64,000 nt of DNA from NCBI RefSeq assembly GCF_004331955.1, contig NZ_CP036532.1, forward strand, positions 3,249,501-3,313,500, read 5' to 3'. Every line of letters starts with the position of its first letter. Position 1 is the stretch's first letter. Both the position numbers and the translations under genes were made by a program. Below the pieces are notes generated by a model. That model had not been told where the DNA came from. It was given only the letters and a program-made list of their open reading frames with translations, and made no database searches. The stretch is from Roseitalea porphyridii. GTDB lineage: Bacteria; Pseudomonadota; Alphaproteobacteria; Rhizobiales; Rhizobiaceae. Shown one piece after another: positions 43,678 through 52,797 of this stretch.

Positions 43678-45447
43678 ATGATGCCGCGTGTCGACGTCCT
43701 AGAGCGTTGCCGGAAGATCCGCGCCGACGAGAACGGCATTCTCGTTGGCGCGGCCATCGGCGCGGGTCTGATGGCCGAGGCGGCCACTCGCGGCGGCGTC
43801 GATCTGCTGATCGCGATCACCGCCGGCCGTTTCCGTATGATGGGAGGCGCCTCGCTCACCTGCATGATGCCGATCGCGGACAGCAATGCGCTTACGGCAC
43901 GTTTCGCCCGGTCCGAGATCCTCAACAACAGCACGGTGCCGGTGTTCTTCGGCGCCAACTGCATGGATCCGCGCCTTGATCTCGATGCCTTCCTCGATCG
44001 GGTGCGCGACTGGGGATTCTCCGGCGTCACCAATTTTCCAAGCGCGCTCTTTGTCACGGGCGGGTTGCGTGATCGGATGGAGGCGGCAGGGATCGGCTTT
44101 GGCCGCGAAGTGGAACTGGTCAAGCGCGCGAAGGAGCACGGATTGGCGACCATCGCCTATGTCCAGACACCGCAGGAAGCGCGGGTGATGGCCCAAGCGC
44201 CCGCCGACATCGTCAATGTCAATCTTGGCTGGAACCAGGGCGGGACGCGCGGCGTCGAAAGCAGGCTTTCGGTGAGCGACGCCGGCAGTTGGGTGCGTCA
44301 CATGGTCGAAACGATAGGACGCGCCAATCCCGATGTCCTGCCCGTCATCGAAGGCGGGCCGATAACGACCGCCGAGGAACTTGTTGCCGTTTGCCGCGAG
44401 TCCCGTGCGCTGGGCTACATCGGCGGGTCAACGATCGACCGTATGCCGCTGGAAGACTCCGTGTCGGACAAGACGTCTTCCTTCAAGACGATGCACGTGT
44501 TGCGGTCGAGGCTCGATCGGCTCGAGCAGAGGCTGGAGCGCAGCCCGATCGAAAAGATCCTGCCGGGTACCTCCGATGCCGTTCGCATGGCGGTGGCCCG
44601 GACACACGAGGCGGCCGGCTCCGAACTGCCCGTGCTCATCATCGGTGAGCCCGGCACCGGGCGGCGCCAGATCGCACGTGCAATCCACCGTCACGGGCGC
44701 CGCCGAAACGATCCGTTTCGCATAGTCGGGTGCGCAGGCAAGACCGAGGAGGAATTAGCCGCCGAACTGTTCGGACATCGCGGGCCGGAAGACGAGCGTC
44801 GCCGGCTGGGTCTGCTCGAAGTGCTTCAGGGCGGCACCCTGGCGATAGCCGATGTCTGTCAGGCCCCGGCAGGTCTCCAAACGCAGTTTCTGGATATGGT
44901 CTCAAGTGGTCGGATGCCACGCTCGACGGGCGGTGAGGGACCCGGTCCCGACATCCGTCTGCTGTTCACGGCGCGACCGGCAGGTATGGAAGACGGCATT
45001 GATCCGGCCCTGCATGCGCGGATCGGCGCGCTTGAAGTGTTGCTTCCGCCGCTCAGGGAGCGGCCCGAAGACATTCCGCTCCTAGCCCGTCAGATCCTTG
45101 ACCGCATAGGCGATCGAAGCGGCCGTGCCGCGCGCGGCCTGGATCCGGCGGCTCATCGTGCGCTGATATCACATGGATGGCCGGGCAATCTTGACGAACT
45201 CCACCATGTGCTCACGCGGGCTTCAATGACGACCGGCGACGGCCCGATCGCTGCCGCGGCCATCAAGCACGCGCTGGGAACGTCCCATTCAATGACACCT
45301 CGCCCCGATGTCGTCGACGAGAAAAGCTGGCTTCTGGATGGGTTGCGTCGCAACCGCTTCCGAAGAAACCAGACTGCGGCGTTTCTCGGGATCTCGCGAA
45401 AGACCCTTTACAACAAGATGAAGCGCCATGGTCTTCTGTCGACCTGA
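43678..45447 (+). CDS. TIM-barrel/degenerate NtrC-type AAA+/Fis protein
   Basis: 589 residues. Residues 1-275 are a TIM barrel of the PEP-hydrolase-like/Tm-1 C-terminal family (Pfam PF09370): VDLLIAITAGRFRMMGGASL, GFSGVTNFPSALFVTG, MEAAGIGFGREVELVKRAKE and VIEGGPITTAEELVAVC. About 300-520 resemble an NtrC-type AAA+ domain, but key motifs are broken. Walker A is GEPGTGRR (Arg329 for Lys). The GAFTGA loop after ELFGH is missing (HRGPEDERRR). Walker B is LAIADV where LFLDEI is expected. The LPPLRERPEDIPLLA motif and a Fis-type C-terminal helix-turn-helix (NQTAAFLGISRKTLYNKMKR) are intact. It probably regulates transcription without sigma-54 remodelling, with the barrel as sensor. It ends the rightward TRAP operon. 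Confidence 0.82.
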   Translation: MMPRVDVLERCRKIRADENGILVGAAIGAGLMAEAATRGGVDLLIAITAGRFRMMGGASLTCMMPIADSNALTARFARSEILNNSTVPVFFGANCMDPRLDLDAFLDRVRDWGFSGVTNFPSALFVTGGLRDRMEAAGIGFGREVELVKRAKEHGLATIAYVQTPQEARVMAQAPADIVNVNLGWNQGGTRGVESRLSVSDAGSWVRHMVETIGRANPDVLPVIEGGPITTAEELVAVCRESRALGYIGGSTIDRMPLEDSVSDKTSSFKTMHVLRSRLDRLEQRLERSPIEKILPGTSDAVRMAVARTHEAAGSELPVLIIGEPGTGRRQIARAIHRHGRRRNDPFRIVGCAGKTEEELAAELFGHRGPEDERRRLGLLEVLQGGTLAIADVCQAPAGLQTQFLDMVSSGRMPRSTGGEGPGPDIRLLFTARPAGMEDGIDPALHARIGALEVLLPPLRERPEDIPLLARQILDRIGDRSGRAARGLDPAAHRALISHGWPGNLDELHHVLTRASMTTGDGPIAAAAIKHALGTSHSMTPRPDVVDEKSWLLDGLRRNRFRRNQTAAFLGISRKTLYNKMKRHGLLST

Positions 45448-45454
45448 TCGAAAT

Positions 45455-46081
45455 CTAACAAAGAGTTCCGTCGGCAATACGCATCGCATCGCCATGCCAC
45501 TTCCGGCCGTGCAGTACGATGGGCCTGCCGCTGATCTGTTGCGCCTCGGTGACCAGGTCGGCGTCCTTCAACGATCCTTGTGCCGCAAAAGCGTGCAACA
45601 CGATCGACTCGGGTTCGATGGCGGCCGCATGCACCACCTGATCGAGCGAACTGGCCATGGCGACGACCCCGAGACCGTCGCTCTTCAATCGATCAAGCCG
45701 AGCGATCTCGGCTGCATAGCCGGTTCCCATCGCATCGAGGCCCTCGGCGAGCGGCCCGGAATGGGCACCCATCGTCGGATAGTTGACGACACGTCCAATG
45801 CCCTTGTCGCGCAGTGTCGCGCACAGATCGTCCCAGATAGCGAAGGGGTCCGCTGCAAGGATCGCGCCGACCGTGCTCGACGAAAAGCCGTCGGTTCGCT
45901 CGAGCGCCTCGAGGAGCGCCCCGTTGACGCTGACATTCGGCATCAGCACACCCAGTTCGATCGTCGTTTCGTCGCCTCGAAACCGCCAGCGGGCGGGTGC
46001 GAGAACACCCGGCTCATCGGTTCCGGCAGGCGCCTGTTCGGTCAGGAATCGAAAGTGAACTCTGGCGTGGGCGTGGGACAT
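45455..46081 (-). CDS. Divergent TIM-barrel (PF09370-like) paralogue
   Basis: About 208 residues from ATG 46081, though no clear ribosome site is seen and a TTG start further upstream is possible. The region GIGRVVNYPTMGAHSGPLAE, then AMGTGYAAEIARLDRLKSDG, lines up with [20 protein letters not shown], then [18 protein letters not shown] in the gene at 47367. The N-terminal glycine-rich loop of the family is missing, so the barrel is short or the gene is eroding. It faces the TIM/AAA+ gene stop to stop with a 7-base gap and diverges from the UPF0261 gene. Function unknown. Confidence 0.6.
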   Translation of the reverse strand: MSHAHARVHFRFLTEQAPAGTDEPGVLAPARWRFRGDETTIELGVLMPNVSVNGALLEALERTDGFSSSTVGAILAADPFAIWDDLCATLRDKGIGRVVNYPTMGAHSGPLAEGLDAMGTGYAAEIARLDRLKSDGLGVVAMASSLDQVVHAAAIEPESIVLHAFAAQGSLKDADLVTEAQQISGRPIVLHGRKWHGDAMRIADGTLC

Positions 46082-46176
46082 GAGCGTCGAACTAGACGCC
46101 GGCCGGCCCTTCGCGCAAGCGGTCGCGCTCAAATCGCATCAGCACGACCAAGCTTCACGGTGCGAACGGGGATGCC

Positions 46177-47370
46177 ATGAGACGTGCCTACGTCATAGGA
46201 ACCTGTGACACGAAGGGCGTGGAACTGGCCTTCGTGCGCGATTGCCTTGAAAGGGCAGGTACGAGAACGCGGCTCGTCGATGTCGGGACGAGACAGTCCC
46301 CCGGCATGGCCGATGTCGCCCCGGACGAGGTCGCCATGGCGCACCCCGATGGCGCCGCTGCCGTCTTCGTTGATGACCGCGGCAAGGCGGTCGCTGCGAT
46401 GGCCGATGCGCTCCGCCGCTGGTTGCCCGACAGGGATGATCTCGCCGGTGTTGTCGGATTGGGCGGATCAGGCGGCACGGCCTTGATTTGCCCGGCGCTT
46501 CGGGCGCTTGACGTCGGTGTCCCCAAACTCATTGTTTCGACAGTCGCATCCGGCCAGGTGGGCCAATATGTCGGCGGTTCGGATATCACGATGATGTATT
46601 CGGTCACCGATGTGGCCGGCATGAACCGGGTCTCGCGCAAGGTTCTGGCCAACGCCGCCGCCGCCATGGCCGGGATGGTCAAATTCACCTCCGAGGAACA
46701 GGGCGACGACCGGCCGGCACTCGGGCTCACCATGTTCGGGGTGACGACCGCGTGCGTCGATGCCGTGCGGTCGAAAATGGAAGACCGTTACGATTGTCTT
46801 GTCTTCCATGCCACCGGCACCGGCGGCGCAGCGATGGAGAAGCTTGCCGATTCCGGCCTCGTCGACGGCTTGATTGACCTGACGACGACCGAAATCGCCG
46901 ATCTGCTGGTCGGGGGGATTTTCCCGGCTTCCGATGACCGCCTCGGCGCGCCGGCCCGCGGGCCGCTTCCCTATGTCGGCTCGTGCGGCGCCCTCGACAT
47001 GGTCAATTTCGGGCCCGTGTCAGAGGTGCCGGAACCTTATCGGAAGCGCCTTCTTTACGCGCACAATCCGCAAGTGACGCTCATGCGCACCACGCCCGAA
47101 GAGAACGTCAGGATTGGCACCTTCATCGGCGAGCGGCTGAATCGCATGTCCGGTCCGGTCTGCTTTCTGCTGCCCGAGGGTGGCATCTCGGCTCTCGACG
47201 CGCCGGGCCAGCCATTCTGGGATCCCGAGGCGGACCAAGCCCTGTTCGAGGCCATCGAGCGGACGGTTCGCCCCGGGGCGCACCACAGCGTCCTGCGCCT
47301 GCCTCATCACATCAATGACGAACAGTTTGCCCAAGCGGTCGTGGCCGCGTTCGAGGAGATCCAGCGATGA
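46177..47370 (+). CDS. UPF0261/Tm-1-like ATP-binding protein
   Basis: 397 residues, ATG at 46177 with a weak upstream site. Opens with [20 protein letters not shown], the UPF0261 signature. [40 protein letters not shown] and [15 protein letters not shown] are conserved glycine-rich loops that bind ATP in the plant Tm-1 N-terminal domain. It ends with the family motif [15 protein letters not shown]. Its last 4 bases overlap the TIM-barrel gene, so the two probably form one complex. The bacterial role of the family is not known. Confidence 0.85.
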   Translation: MRRAYVIGTCDTKGVELAFVRDCLERAGTRTRLVDVGTRQSPGMADVAPDEVAMAHPDGAAAVFVDDRGKAVAAMADALRRWLPDRDDLAGVVGLGGSGGTALICPALRALDVGVPKLIVSTVASGQVGQYVGGSDITMMYSVTDVAGMNRVSRKVLANAAAAMAGMVKFTSEEQGDDRPALGLTMFGVTTACVDAVRSKMEDRYDCLVFHATGTGGAAMEKLADSGLVDGLIDLTTTEIADLLVGGIFPASDDRLGAPARGPLPYVGSCGALDMVNFGPVSEVPEPYRKRLLYAHNPQVTLMRTTPEENVRIGTFIGERLNRMSGPVCFLLPEGGISALDAPGQPFWDPEADQALFEAIERTVRPGAHHSVLRLPHHINDEQFAQAVVAAFEEIQR

Positions 47371-48224
47371 ACTATCACGCCAATGGTGCCGCCGATCCGG
47401 CTTTTCGACGGACCGACCTGTTGCGGAACTTCCGGGACATGGCAGAAAAAAGGATACCGATCATCGGGGGAGGCGCGGGCACGGGCCTTTCCGCCAAATG
47501 CGAAGAGGCGGGCGGCATCGACCTGATCGTCATCTACAATTCGGGCCGCTATCGAATGGCCGGCCGTGGCTCGCTTGCCGGTGTCCTGTCCTATGGCAAC
47601 GCGAACGAGATCGTGCTCGACATGGCGCGCGAGGTCCTGCCAGTGGTCAGACATACGCCCGTTCTGGCAGGCGTGAACGGCACCGATCCGTTCCTCCTCA
47701 AGGAGCCGTTCCTGCAGACGCTGAAGGCCTGCGGTTTTGCGGGGATCCAGAATTTTCCAACGGTGGGCCTGATCGACGGTACGTTCCGGGCCAATCTTGA
47801 AGAGACCGGGATGGGTTACGGCCTCGAAATCGACCTCATCCGCGCGGCGCGCGAACTCGACCTTCTGACGACGCCCTACGTGTTCAACGAGGAAGAAGCC
47901 GTCGCAATGGCCGAAGCCGGTGCCGACATCCTCGTCGTGCATTTGGGGCTGACCACCGGAGGATCGATCGGCGCGGAGACAGCACTGACACTCGAGGAAT
48001 GTCCGGCACGGATTGATGCGTGCGCCAAGGCCGCCCTCGATCACCGACCCGACGTTTTGATCCTGTGCCATGGCGGGCCGGTCTCAAGCCCCCAAGACGC
48101 CCGCTACGTCCTGAACAACTGCGAACACTGCCATGGCTTCTATGGGGCCAGTTCCATGGAGCGACTTCCCATGGAGCGCGCAGTCACGGAGCAGACCGCC
48201 GCCTTCAAACAGATCCGCTTCTAA
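47367..48224 (+). CDS. Tm-1-like TIM-barrel protein (PEP-hydrolase-like family)
   Basis: 285 residues. Complete PF09370-type barrel: [20 protein letters not shown], then [91 protein letters not shown] and [17 protein letters not shown]. It overlaps the UPF0261 gene by 4 bases. In tomato Tm-1 these two domains are one polypeptide. The name PEP hydrolase is from annotation of the family; activity on phosphoenolpyruvate is not shown by the sequence. Confidence 0.87.
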   Translation: MNYHANGAADPAFRRTDLLRNFRDMAEKRIPIIGGGAGTGLSAKCEEAGGIDLIVIYNSGRYRMAGRGSLAGVLSYGNANEIVLDMAREVLPVVRHTPVLAGVNGTDPFLLKEPFLQTLKACGFAGIQNFPTVGLIDGTFRANLEETGMGYGLEIDLIRAARELDLLTTPYVFNEEEAVAMAEAGADILVVHLGLTTGGSIGAETALTLEECPARIDACAKAALDHRPDVLILCHGGPVSSPQDARYVLNNCEHCHGFYGASSMERLPMERAVTEQTAAFKQIRF

Positions 48225-48238
48225 CCGGAAAGAGTCCG

Positions 48239-48667
48239 ATGCCTAGAGCTTACGCCAGTACCGTCATCGACGCCCCCGCAGACCTTGTCTGGGCACGAGT
48301 TCGAGATTTCAATGCTTTGCCGAAATGGCATCCCGACATCGCAACCTCGCAGATTGAGGAAGCCAAGGCGTCCGATCAGGTGGGATGCGTGCGCAACTTC
48401 CAGCTCAATTCCGGCGAGACGATACGTGAACGGCTTCTCGCCCTATCGGACCGCGAGCGGTTTTATGTCTACAATTTCGAAACCTCGCCGTTCGAGGTGG
48501 AAAACTATATCGCCACTTTGCGCGTGACACCTGTTACAATCACAAACAGGAGCTTCGTGGAGTGGTGGGCCGAATTTGACTGCGAACCAGCCAATTCCGC
48601 AGATTGGATCGATCGATTCGCGACTAACGTATTTGCAGCCGGTTTTGATAGCCTCGGCAAAATGTAG
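48239..48667 (+). CDS. SRPBCC family protein
   Basis: 142 residues, ATG at 48239, 14 bases after the TIM-barrel gene. START/Bet v1-like fold: STVIDAPADLVWARVRDFNA, LPKWHPDIA, GCVRNFQLNSGETIRERLLA, FVEWWAEFDCEP, with a C-terminal helix (WIDRFATNVFAAGFDSLGKM). The fold holds a hydrophobic ligand. It probably shares the UPF0261/TIM-barrel transcript. Slightly lower GC at its 3' end leads into the IS-scarred region. Confidence 0.82.
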   Translation: MPRAYASTVIDAPADLVWARVRDFNALPKWHPDIATSQIEEAKASDQVGCVRNFQLNSGETIRERLLALSDRERFYVYNFETSPFEVENYIATLRVTPVTITNRSFVEWWAEFDCEPANSADWIDRFATNVFAAGFDSLGKM

Positions 48668-48966
48668 CCCCCCAATATTATCCGGATCACAGAGTTCCTC
48701 CACGGGGCGCCGGCCTCACCAACTCCGCGCGAAAACTCATTGCTGACCTGCTGCAATGGAAGCGGTGCTCTTTTCGTTGCGCCGTTTGACCGCAGCATGA
48801 TCGCTGCCAATGAATTCAGGAGTTCGTTCTTCCGGGGCAGACAACGTTGGATCCCGTCCCTCCCTCTCCGCCACCGCACGCGACTGGGATCAAACTCTCT
48901 CTTTCGGGTCGGTCGCGGCCAAAATCGCGCAGCACCTACCGCCGAGCGGATTCAATCTACCTTTGA
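48668..48966. other. Intergenic stretch beside IS remnant
   Basis: No credible gene. Short open frames on both strands lack ribosome sites and family resemblance. Composition is less GC-rich than the flanking genes. It leads directly into the IS6-family remnant and may be debris of the same insertion. Confidence 0.4.
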
Positions 48967-49311
48967 CGCGCCGTCGATTACGAAGGCGAAGTGCTGGACG
49001 AGGTCGTAACGAAGTCGCGTGATCGCAGAGCGGCACTGAAATTGTTGCGAAAACGGCTGAAACGGCGTGGCAGGCCCGCGGCCATCGTCACCGACAAGCT
49101 GAAGTCCTATGGCGCGGCGCTGCGCGAACTGAGTATCGACGCCAGCCGCCACCAGACCTCTGGCCTCTGGATCAACAATCGGGCCGAGAACGGCCACCTG
49201 CCATTGCGAAGACGTGAGCGCGCGATGCTCCGGTTCCGGCAGATGCGAAGTTTGCATAAGTTCGCCGCCGTCCACGGCTCGGTCGAAAACCACCCCCGGG
49301 GTCAAGCTTGA
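48967..49311 (+). pseudogene. IS6-family transposase remnant (C-terminal)
   Basis: The frame reads RAVDYEGEVLDEVVTKSRDR, AAIVTDKLKSYGAALREL, then NNRAENGHLPLRRRERAMLR, the C-terminal half of IS6-type DDE transposases including the conserved Asp (TDKL) and Glu (RAEN). Just upstream, a TGA replaces the Trp usually found before RAVD, and the N-terminal half is missing. A second remnant of the same type and orientation lies at about 61325-61425. Confidence 0.8.
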
Positions 49312-49562
49312 GCGCGTGCTTCAACCAGGAACGTCATCTCTACAGCCGATCAGATTTCAAGGAAAACCGCACCGCCGCTCCTGCCGAGTGGCGTCGGCTC
49401 TTGGCGGCACAGGGCAGGGCACGTCCGTCAAACAGAGACCCGTTCGCGTTTGTGTGACACCTCCCACCAGGCCACTGAGGCCTTCGGGTCGTCCAATTGT
49501 CGGCCTCCGCCGCGCTCTGGCGGAGGTTGCTCCGCATGGATCAAGTGCTTGATGTCATCCTC

Positions 49563-50342
49563 TCAAACACCGATTCGGGCGCTCAGGCCGCCATCGATGA
49601 GGAAGTCGGCGCCGGTGGTGAACCCAGCCGCGTCGCTGCAAAGATAGGCGATGAGCGCGCTCGTCTCGGAGACCTTGCCAACCCGGCCAATCGGATGAGC
49701 GCGACCGAAGGCGGCGATCATCTCTTCCTCCGACTGCCCGTCCGAGGCGAGGCTGCGCGCGGAGAACTCCAGAAGCGGCGTGCGGATCGAGCCGGGGCTG
49801 ATCGAATTCACCCTGATGCCATCGCGGGCGCAATCGACGGCCATGGCCCGTGTCAGCGCATGGATCGCGCCCTTGGTGGTCGCATAGGCCAGAACGCCGT
49901 CCTGGTTGGCATGCCCCTGAACGGACGAGACGTGCACGATCGCGCCGCTGCCGGCGGCCTTCATCAACCGGTAGCCGTGATGCGCGGTCAGATAGCACGA
50001 TCGCAGATTGACCGCGATCGACCGGTCCCAGTCGGCGGGCGTGGTCGTCTCGATGGTTCCGTAGGTCTGGATCGCGGCCGCATTGACCAGAATATCAAGG
50101 GTCGGCGTGACCGCGGCAATCGCGTCGAACCAGGCCTTCACCGAACCGTCGTCCGACACGTCGACCTGATGGACGCTGACCGCAAGGTCACCGGCCGCCT
50201 TTCTGGCCGCTTCGTTCAGGTCGGCATCGATGCCGGCCAGAAACACGCGTGCCCCTTGCCGCGCCAGATGCAGAGCGGCATCGAGCCCGATGCCGCTGGT
50301 TCCGGTCACCGCTGCGGTCTTGCCGGTGAAATCGTATGCCAA
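49563..50342 (-). CDS. SDR dehydrogenase (hexuronate module)
   Basis: 259 residues, starting MAYDFTGKTAAVTGTSGIGL. TGTSGIG nucleotide loop, NAAAIQTYG, catalytic Ser and LAYATTKGAIHAL (Tyr, Lys). It follows the UxuA-like gene by 15 bases and is the last gene of the leftward arm of this module. It may carry out a fructuronate/mannonate-type redox step in place of UxuB, which is not present in the window. That role is an inference. Confidence 0.82.
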   Translation of the reverse strand: MAYDFTGKTAAVTGTSGIGLDAALHLARQGARVFLAGIDADLNEAARKAAGDLAVSVHQVDVSDDGSVKAWFDAIAAVTPTLDILVNAAAIQTYGTIETTTPADWDRSIAVNLRSCYLTAHHGYRLMKAAGSGAIVHVSSVQGHANQDGVLAYATTKGAIHALTRAMAVDCARDGIRVNSISPGSIRTPLLEFSARSLASDGQSEEEMIAAFGRAHPIGRVGKVSETSALIAYLCSDAAGFTTGADFLIDGGLSARIGV

Positions 50343-50357
50343 TGTGTCCTCCCGTCG

Positions 50358-51404
50358 TCAGCGCGCCAGCAGCGCCTTCATGTAGCCGATGGCAAATGCC
50401 TTGCCGGCATGCCATGGCGCGTTGCAGTGCAGTTCGGGCGTGTGATCTGGAATGAGAACGCCGTCATAGCCATTGTCCTTCAGGACCGCGATCATGCGCG
50501 CCATGTCGATGTCGCCTTCGTCGATGAAGACTTCATGGTAGTTGGGCACCTTGCCGCGCACGTTGCGGAAGTGGATGTAGCCAATCCGGTCCTGACGCGC
50601 GAACTCGGCGACCGTGTCGTAGATGTCGCCATCGGCCATTTCCTGCAGGCATCCCAGGCATAGTTCCGCCTTGTTGGCGGGCGAGGCCGAAAGCGCGAAG
50701 GCGCGCCGATAGGCATCATGGGAATTGATCAGCTTGGCCGTCATGCGCAGGGTGTCGACGGGCGGGTCGTCCGGATGGGCCGCCAGCACTACGCCCGCCT
50801 CCTCGGCGACAGGGAGGAGTTCGTCAAGGAAACGGGCGTAGCGCAACCAGATTTCGTCGCTTGAGACCGGCCGCTGGCTTTCCGGCCCGAGCCGGTCTCG
50901 ATAGGCCATGTTCCAGACCATGCCTTCGGGGATTGGCGCGTCGCGGTCGATCCGGTCGATGTCGAACCCGACCGACATGGCGCCTCCCCGGGCGAATGGC
51001 CCGCGCACCCAGCCCCATACCCCCGTCACCGAGAAATTGTAGCCGATGCAGGGAACGCCGGCCTGGCCGGCAGCGCGGACGATCGATTTGAGGTGCTCGA
51101 TCTGCGCGTCGCGCTTGGGCCCATCGAGCAGAACGTCGTGCCAGTGGGCGACGGCGAAGTTCTCGATGGCGGCGAGTTCGAGATCGTGCGCGGCTAGGTC
51201 GGCCTTCAGCCGGTGAAAGGTCTCGGCGGTCCAGTCCTCGGCACAGCTTGTCCCCCAGTTGTCCCGGCCTTCGGCGACGAGCTTGGGATCGGCGGAGAAA
51301 TAGTCCTCAAGGTGCGCAACCACATGGCTGACGCCGAGCTGCTGCGCGAAGCGGTAATGGTCTTCGTTCAGCATGCGCCGGTAAAGGCCCAGTCCGATCT
51401 TCAT
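50358..51404 (-). CDS. UxuA-family protein (mannonate dehydratase-like)
   Basis: 348 residues. TIM-barrel protein with the UxuA metal ligand pattern: His in LAAHPDDPPVD, Cys in LCLGCLQEM, His in YIHFRNVRG and Asp in IPDHTPEL. The usual RPDHG is changed to IPDHT, and the protein is about 40 residues shorter than the true UxuA gene 31 bases upstream. It is likely a relative with a different acid or stereochemistry as substrate. Same leftward operon. Confidence 0.82.
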   Translation of the reverse strand: MKIGLGLYRRMLNEDHYRFAQQLGVSHVVAHLEDYFSADPKLVAEGRDNWGTSCAEDWTAETFHRLKADLAAHDLELAAIENFAVAHWHDVLLDGPKRDAQIEHLKSIVRAAGQAGVPCIGYNFSVTGVWGWVRGPFARGGAMSVGFDIDRIDRDAPIPEGMVWNMAYRDRLGPESQRPVSSDEIWLRYARFLDELLPVAEEAGVVLAAHPDDPPVDTLRMTAKLINSHDAYRRAFALSASPANKAELCLGCLQEMADGDIYDTVAEFARQDRIGYIHFRNVRGKVPNYHEVFIDEGDIDMARMIAVLKDNGYDGVLIPDHTPELHCNAPWHAGKAFAIGYMKALLAR

Positions 51405-51435
51405 GTTTGCCTCCGCTCGGCCTGCATTGCTGTCA

Positions 51436-52608
51436 TCATGCCGGCCGCGCCGAAAAGGCGCGCATGACGCCGCGCAACTCGGCCAGCCCTTTCAGGCGCC
51501 CGATCGCCGAGTAACCAGGATTGGTCTGCTTGCCGATGTCGTCGAGCAGGAGATGGCCATGGTCGGGACGCATCGGTATCTCGGCGTCGGCCCGCCCTTC
51601 CGCGCGACGTCGCGCCTCCTCCTCCAGCAGCACGCCGACAAGGCCGACCATGTCGACATCACCGTCCAGATGGTCGGACTCAAAGAACGCACCCGAGTCA
51701 TCGCGCCGGACATTGCGCAGATGGGCAAAATGGATTCGCGGGGCGAATTCACGCGCGATCGCGATCACGTCGTTGTCGGCCCGCGCGCCCAGCGAGCCGG
51801 CGCACAACGTCATTCCATTGGCGACCGACGGAACCGCCGAGAAGATCTTGCGGTAATCCTCCGCCGTACAGACGACGCGCGGGAGGCCGAACAGGGGCAT
51901 TGGCGGGTCATCCGGATGCAGGCAGAGCCGCGCACCGGCCTCCTCGGCCGCCGGAATGACGCGCTCCAGAAAGGCGATCAGCGTGCCGCGTAGATCGTCG
52001 GCGCTCATGCCGGCGAATTCGGCGATCGCCGCGCGGATGTCTTCGCGCCCATGAGACTGCTCCGATCCGGGCAGTCCGGCGATGATGGTCGTCTCCAACG
52101 CCGCGACTGCGTCCTCGTCCATGGCATCGAGGCGCGCCCGTGCGGCGCGTGCGACCGGTTCGGGATAGTCCGCATCGGCGCGACGCAGAACGAAGAGGTC
52201 GTAGGCGGCGAAAGCGACCGGATCGAAGCGCAGCGCAAGTCCGCCGCTCTCAGTACGGTGCCGCAGGTCCGTTCGGGTCCAGTCGACCACCGGCATGTAA
52301 TTGTAGCAGATCGTGGTCACGCCGTTGGCGGCCAGATTGCGCAGTGTCTCGACCCAGGCGTCGATATGGCGGTTCGCATTGCGCGCCCCCTGCTTGATGG
52401 CCGGGTGAACGGGGATGCTTTCGGTCACCGCCCATGTCAGACCGGCCGTCTCGATCGAGGCCTTGTGCTTGACGATCCGGTCGCCGGGCCAGGCCTGACC
52501 GTCATAGAAGTCGTGCAGGGCGGTGACGATACCGGTGGCGCCGGTTTGCCGGATGTCGCCAAGCGTCACCGGATCACCGTGACCGAACCACCGCCAGCTC
52601 TCGAGCAC
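51436..52608 (-). CDS. uxuA: D-mannonate dehydratase UxuA
   Basis: 390 residues, starting MLESWRWFGHGDPVTLGDIR, the standard UxuA opening. Metal ligands are visible as His in RLCLHPDDPPMPLFG, Cys in TLCAGSLGARADND, His in HFAHLRNVRRDDS and Asp in MRPDHGHLLLDD. It converts D-mannonate to 2-keto-3-deoxy-D-gluconate in glucuronate breakdown. It diverges from the GntR gene, with two operator-like boxes between them. Confidence 0.93.
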   Translation of the reverse strand: MLESWRWFGHGDPVTLGDIRQTGATGIVTALHDFYDGQAWPGDRIVKHKASIETAGLTWAVTESIPVHPAIKQGARNANRHIDAWVETLRNLAANGVTTICYNYMPVVDWTRTDLRHRTESGGLALRFDPVAFAAYDLFVLRRADADYPEPVARAARARLDAMDEDAVAALETTIIAGLPGSEQSHGREDIRAAIAEFAGMSADDLRGTLIAFLERVIPAAEEAGARLCLHPDDPPMPLFGLPRVVCTAEDYRKIFSAVPSVANGMTLCAGSLGARADNDVIAIAREFAPRIHFAHLRNVRRDDSGAFFESDHLDGDVDMVGLVGVLLEEEARRRAEGRADAEIPMRPDHGHLLLDDIGKQTNPGYSAIGRLKGLAELRGVMRAFSARPA

Positions 52609-52667
52609 CGTTGAGTCTCCTTCGTCCCGATCCGTTTCTCGCTTGTCGCGCTTCCAATTTCAAGGCT

Positions 52668-52679
52668 TTTGTTGGACCA
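52668..52679. promoter_or_regulatory. Operator box, TTTGTTGGACCA
   Basis: This 12-mer has a perfect inverted partner at 52798-52809 and contains TTGGACCA, a near-palindromic GntR-type half pair. It is 59 bases upstream of uxuA in the divergent uxuA/gntR region. The space between the two boxes holds no gene. Confidence 0.45.
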
Positions 52680-52797
52680 GATTGATGCGGCTAACCTCAA
52701 CGCCGCGCCAAGTCCGCTGGATCAGGTGAAGAAATGGGGCATTTCGGTGTTGCAAAGCGCCCAATCCTGCGGCATGTTCTTTGTGGCCCAACAAGTT

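Noticed and set aside
48505-48879. Minus-strand open frame of 124 codons beside the SRPBCC gene
   Set aside because: It overlaps the SRPBCC coding region and has no domain signature; it may be IS debris.
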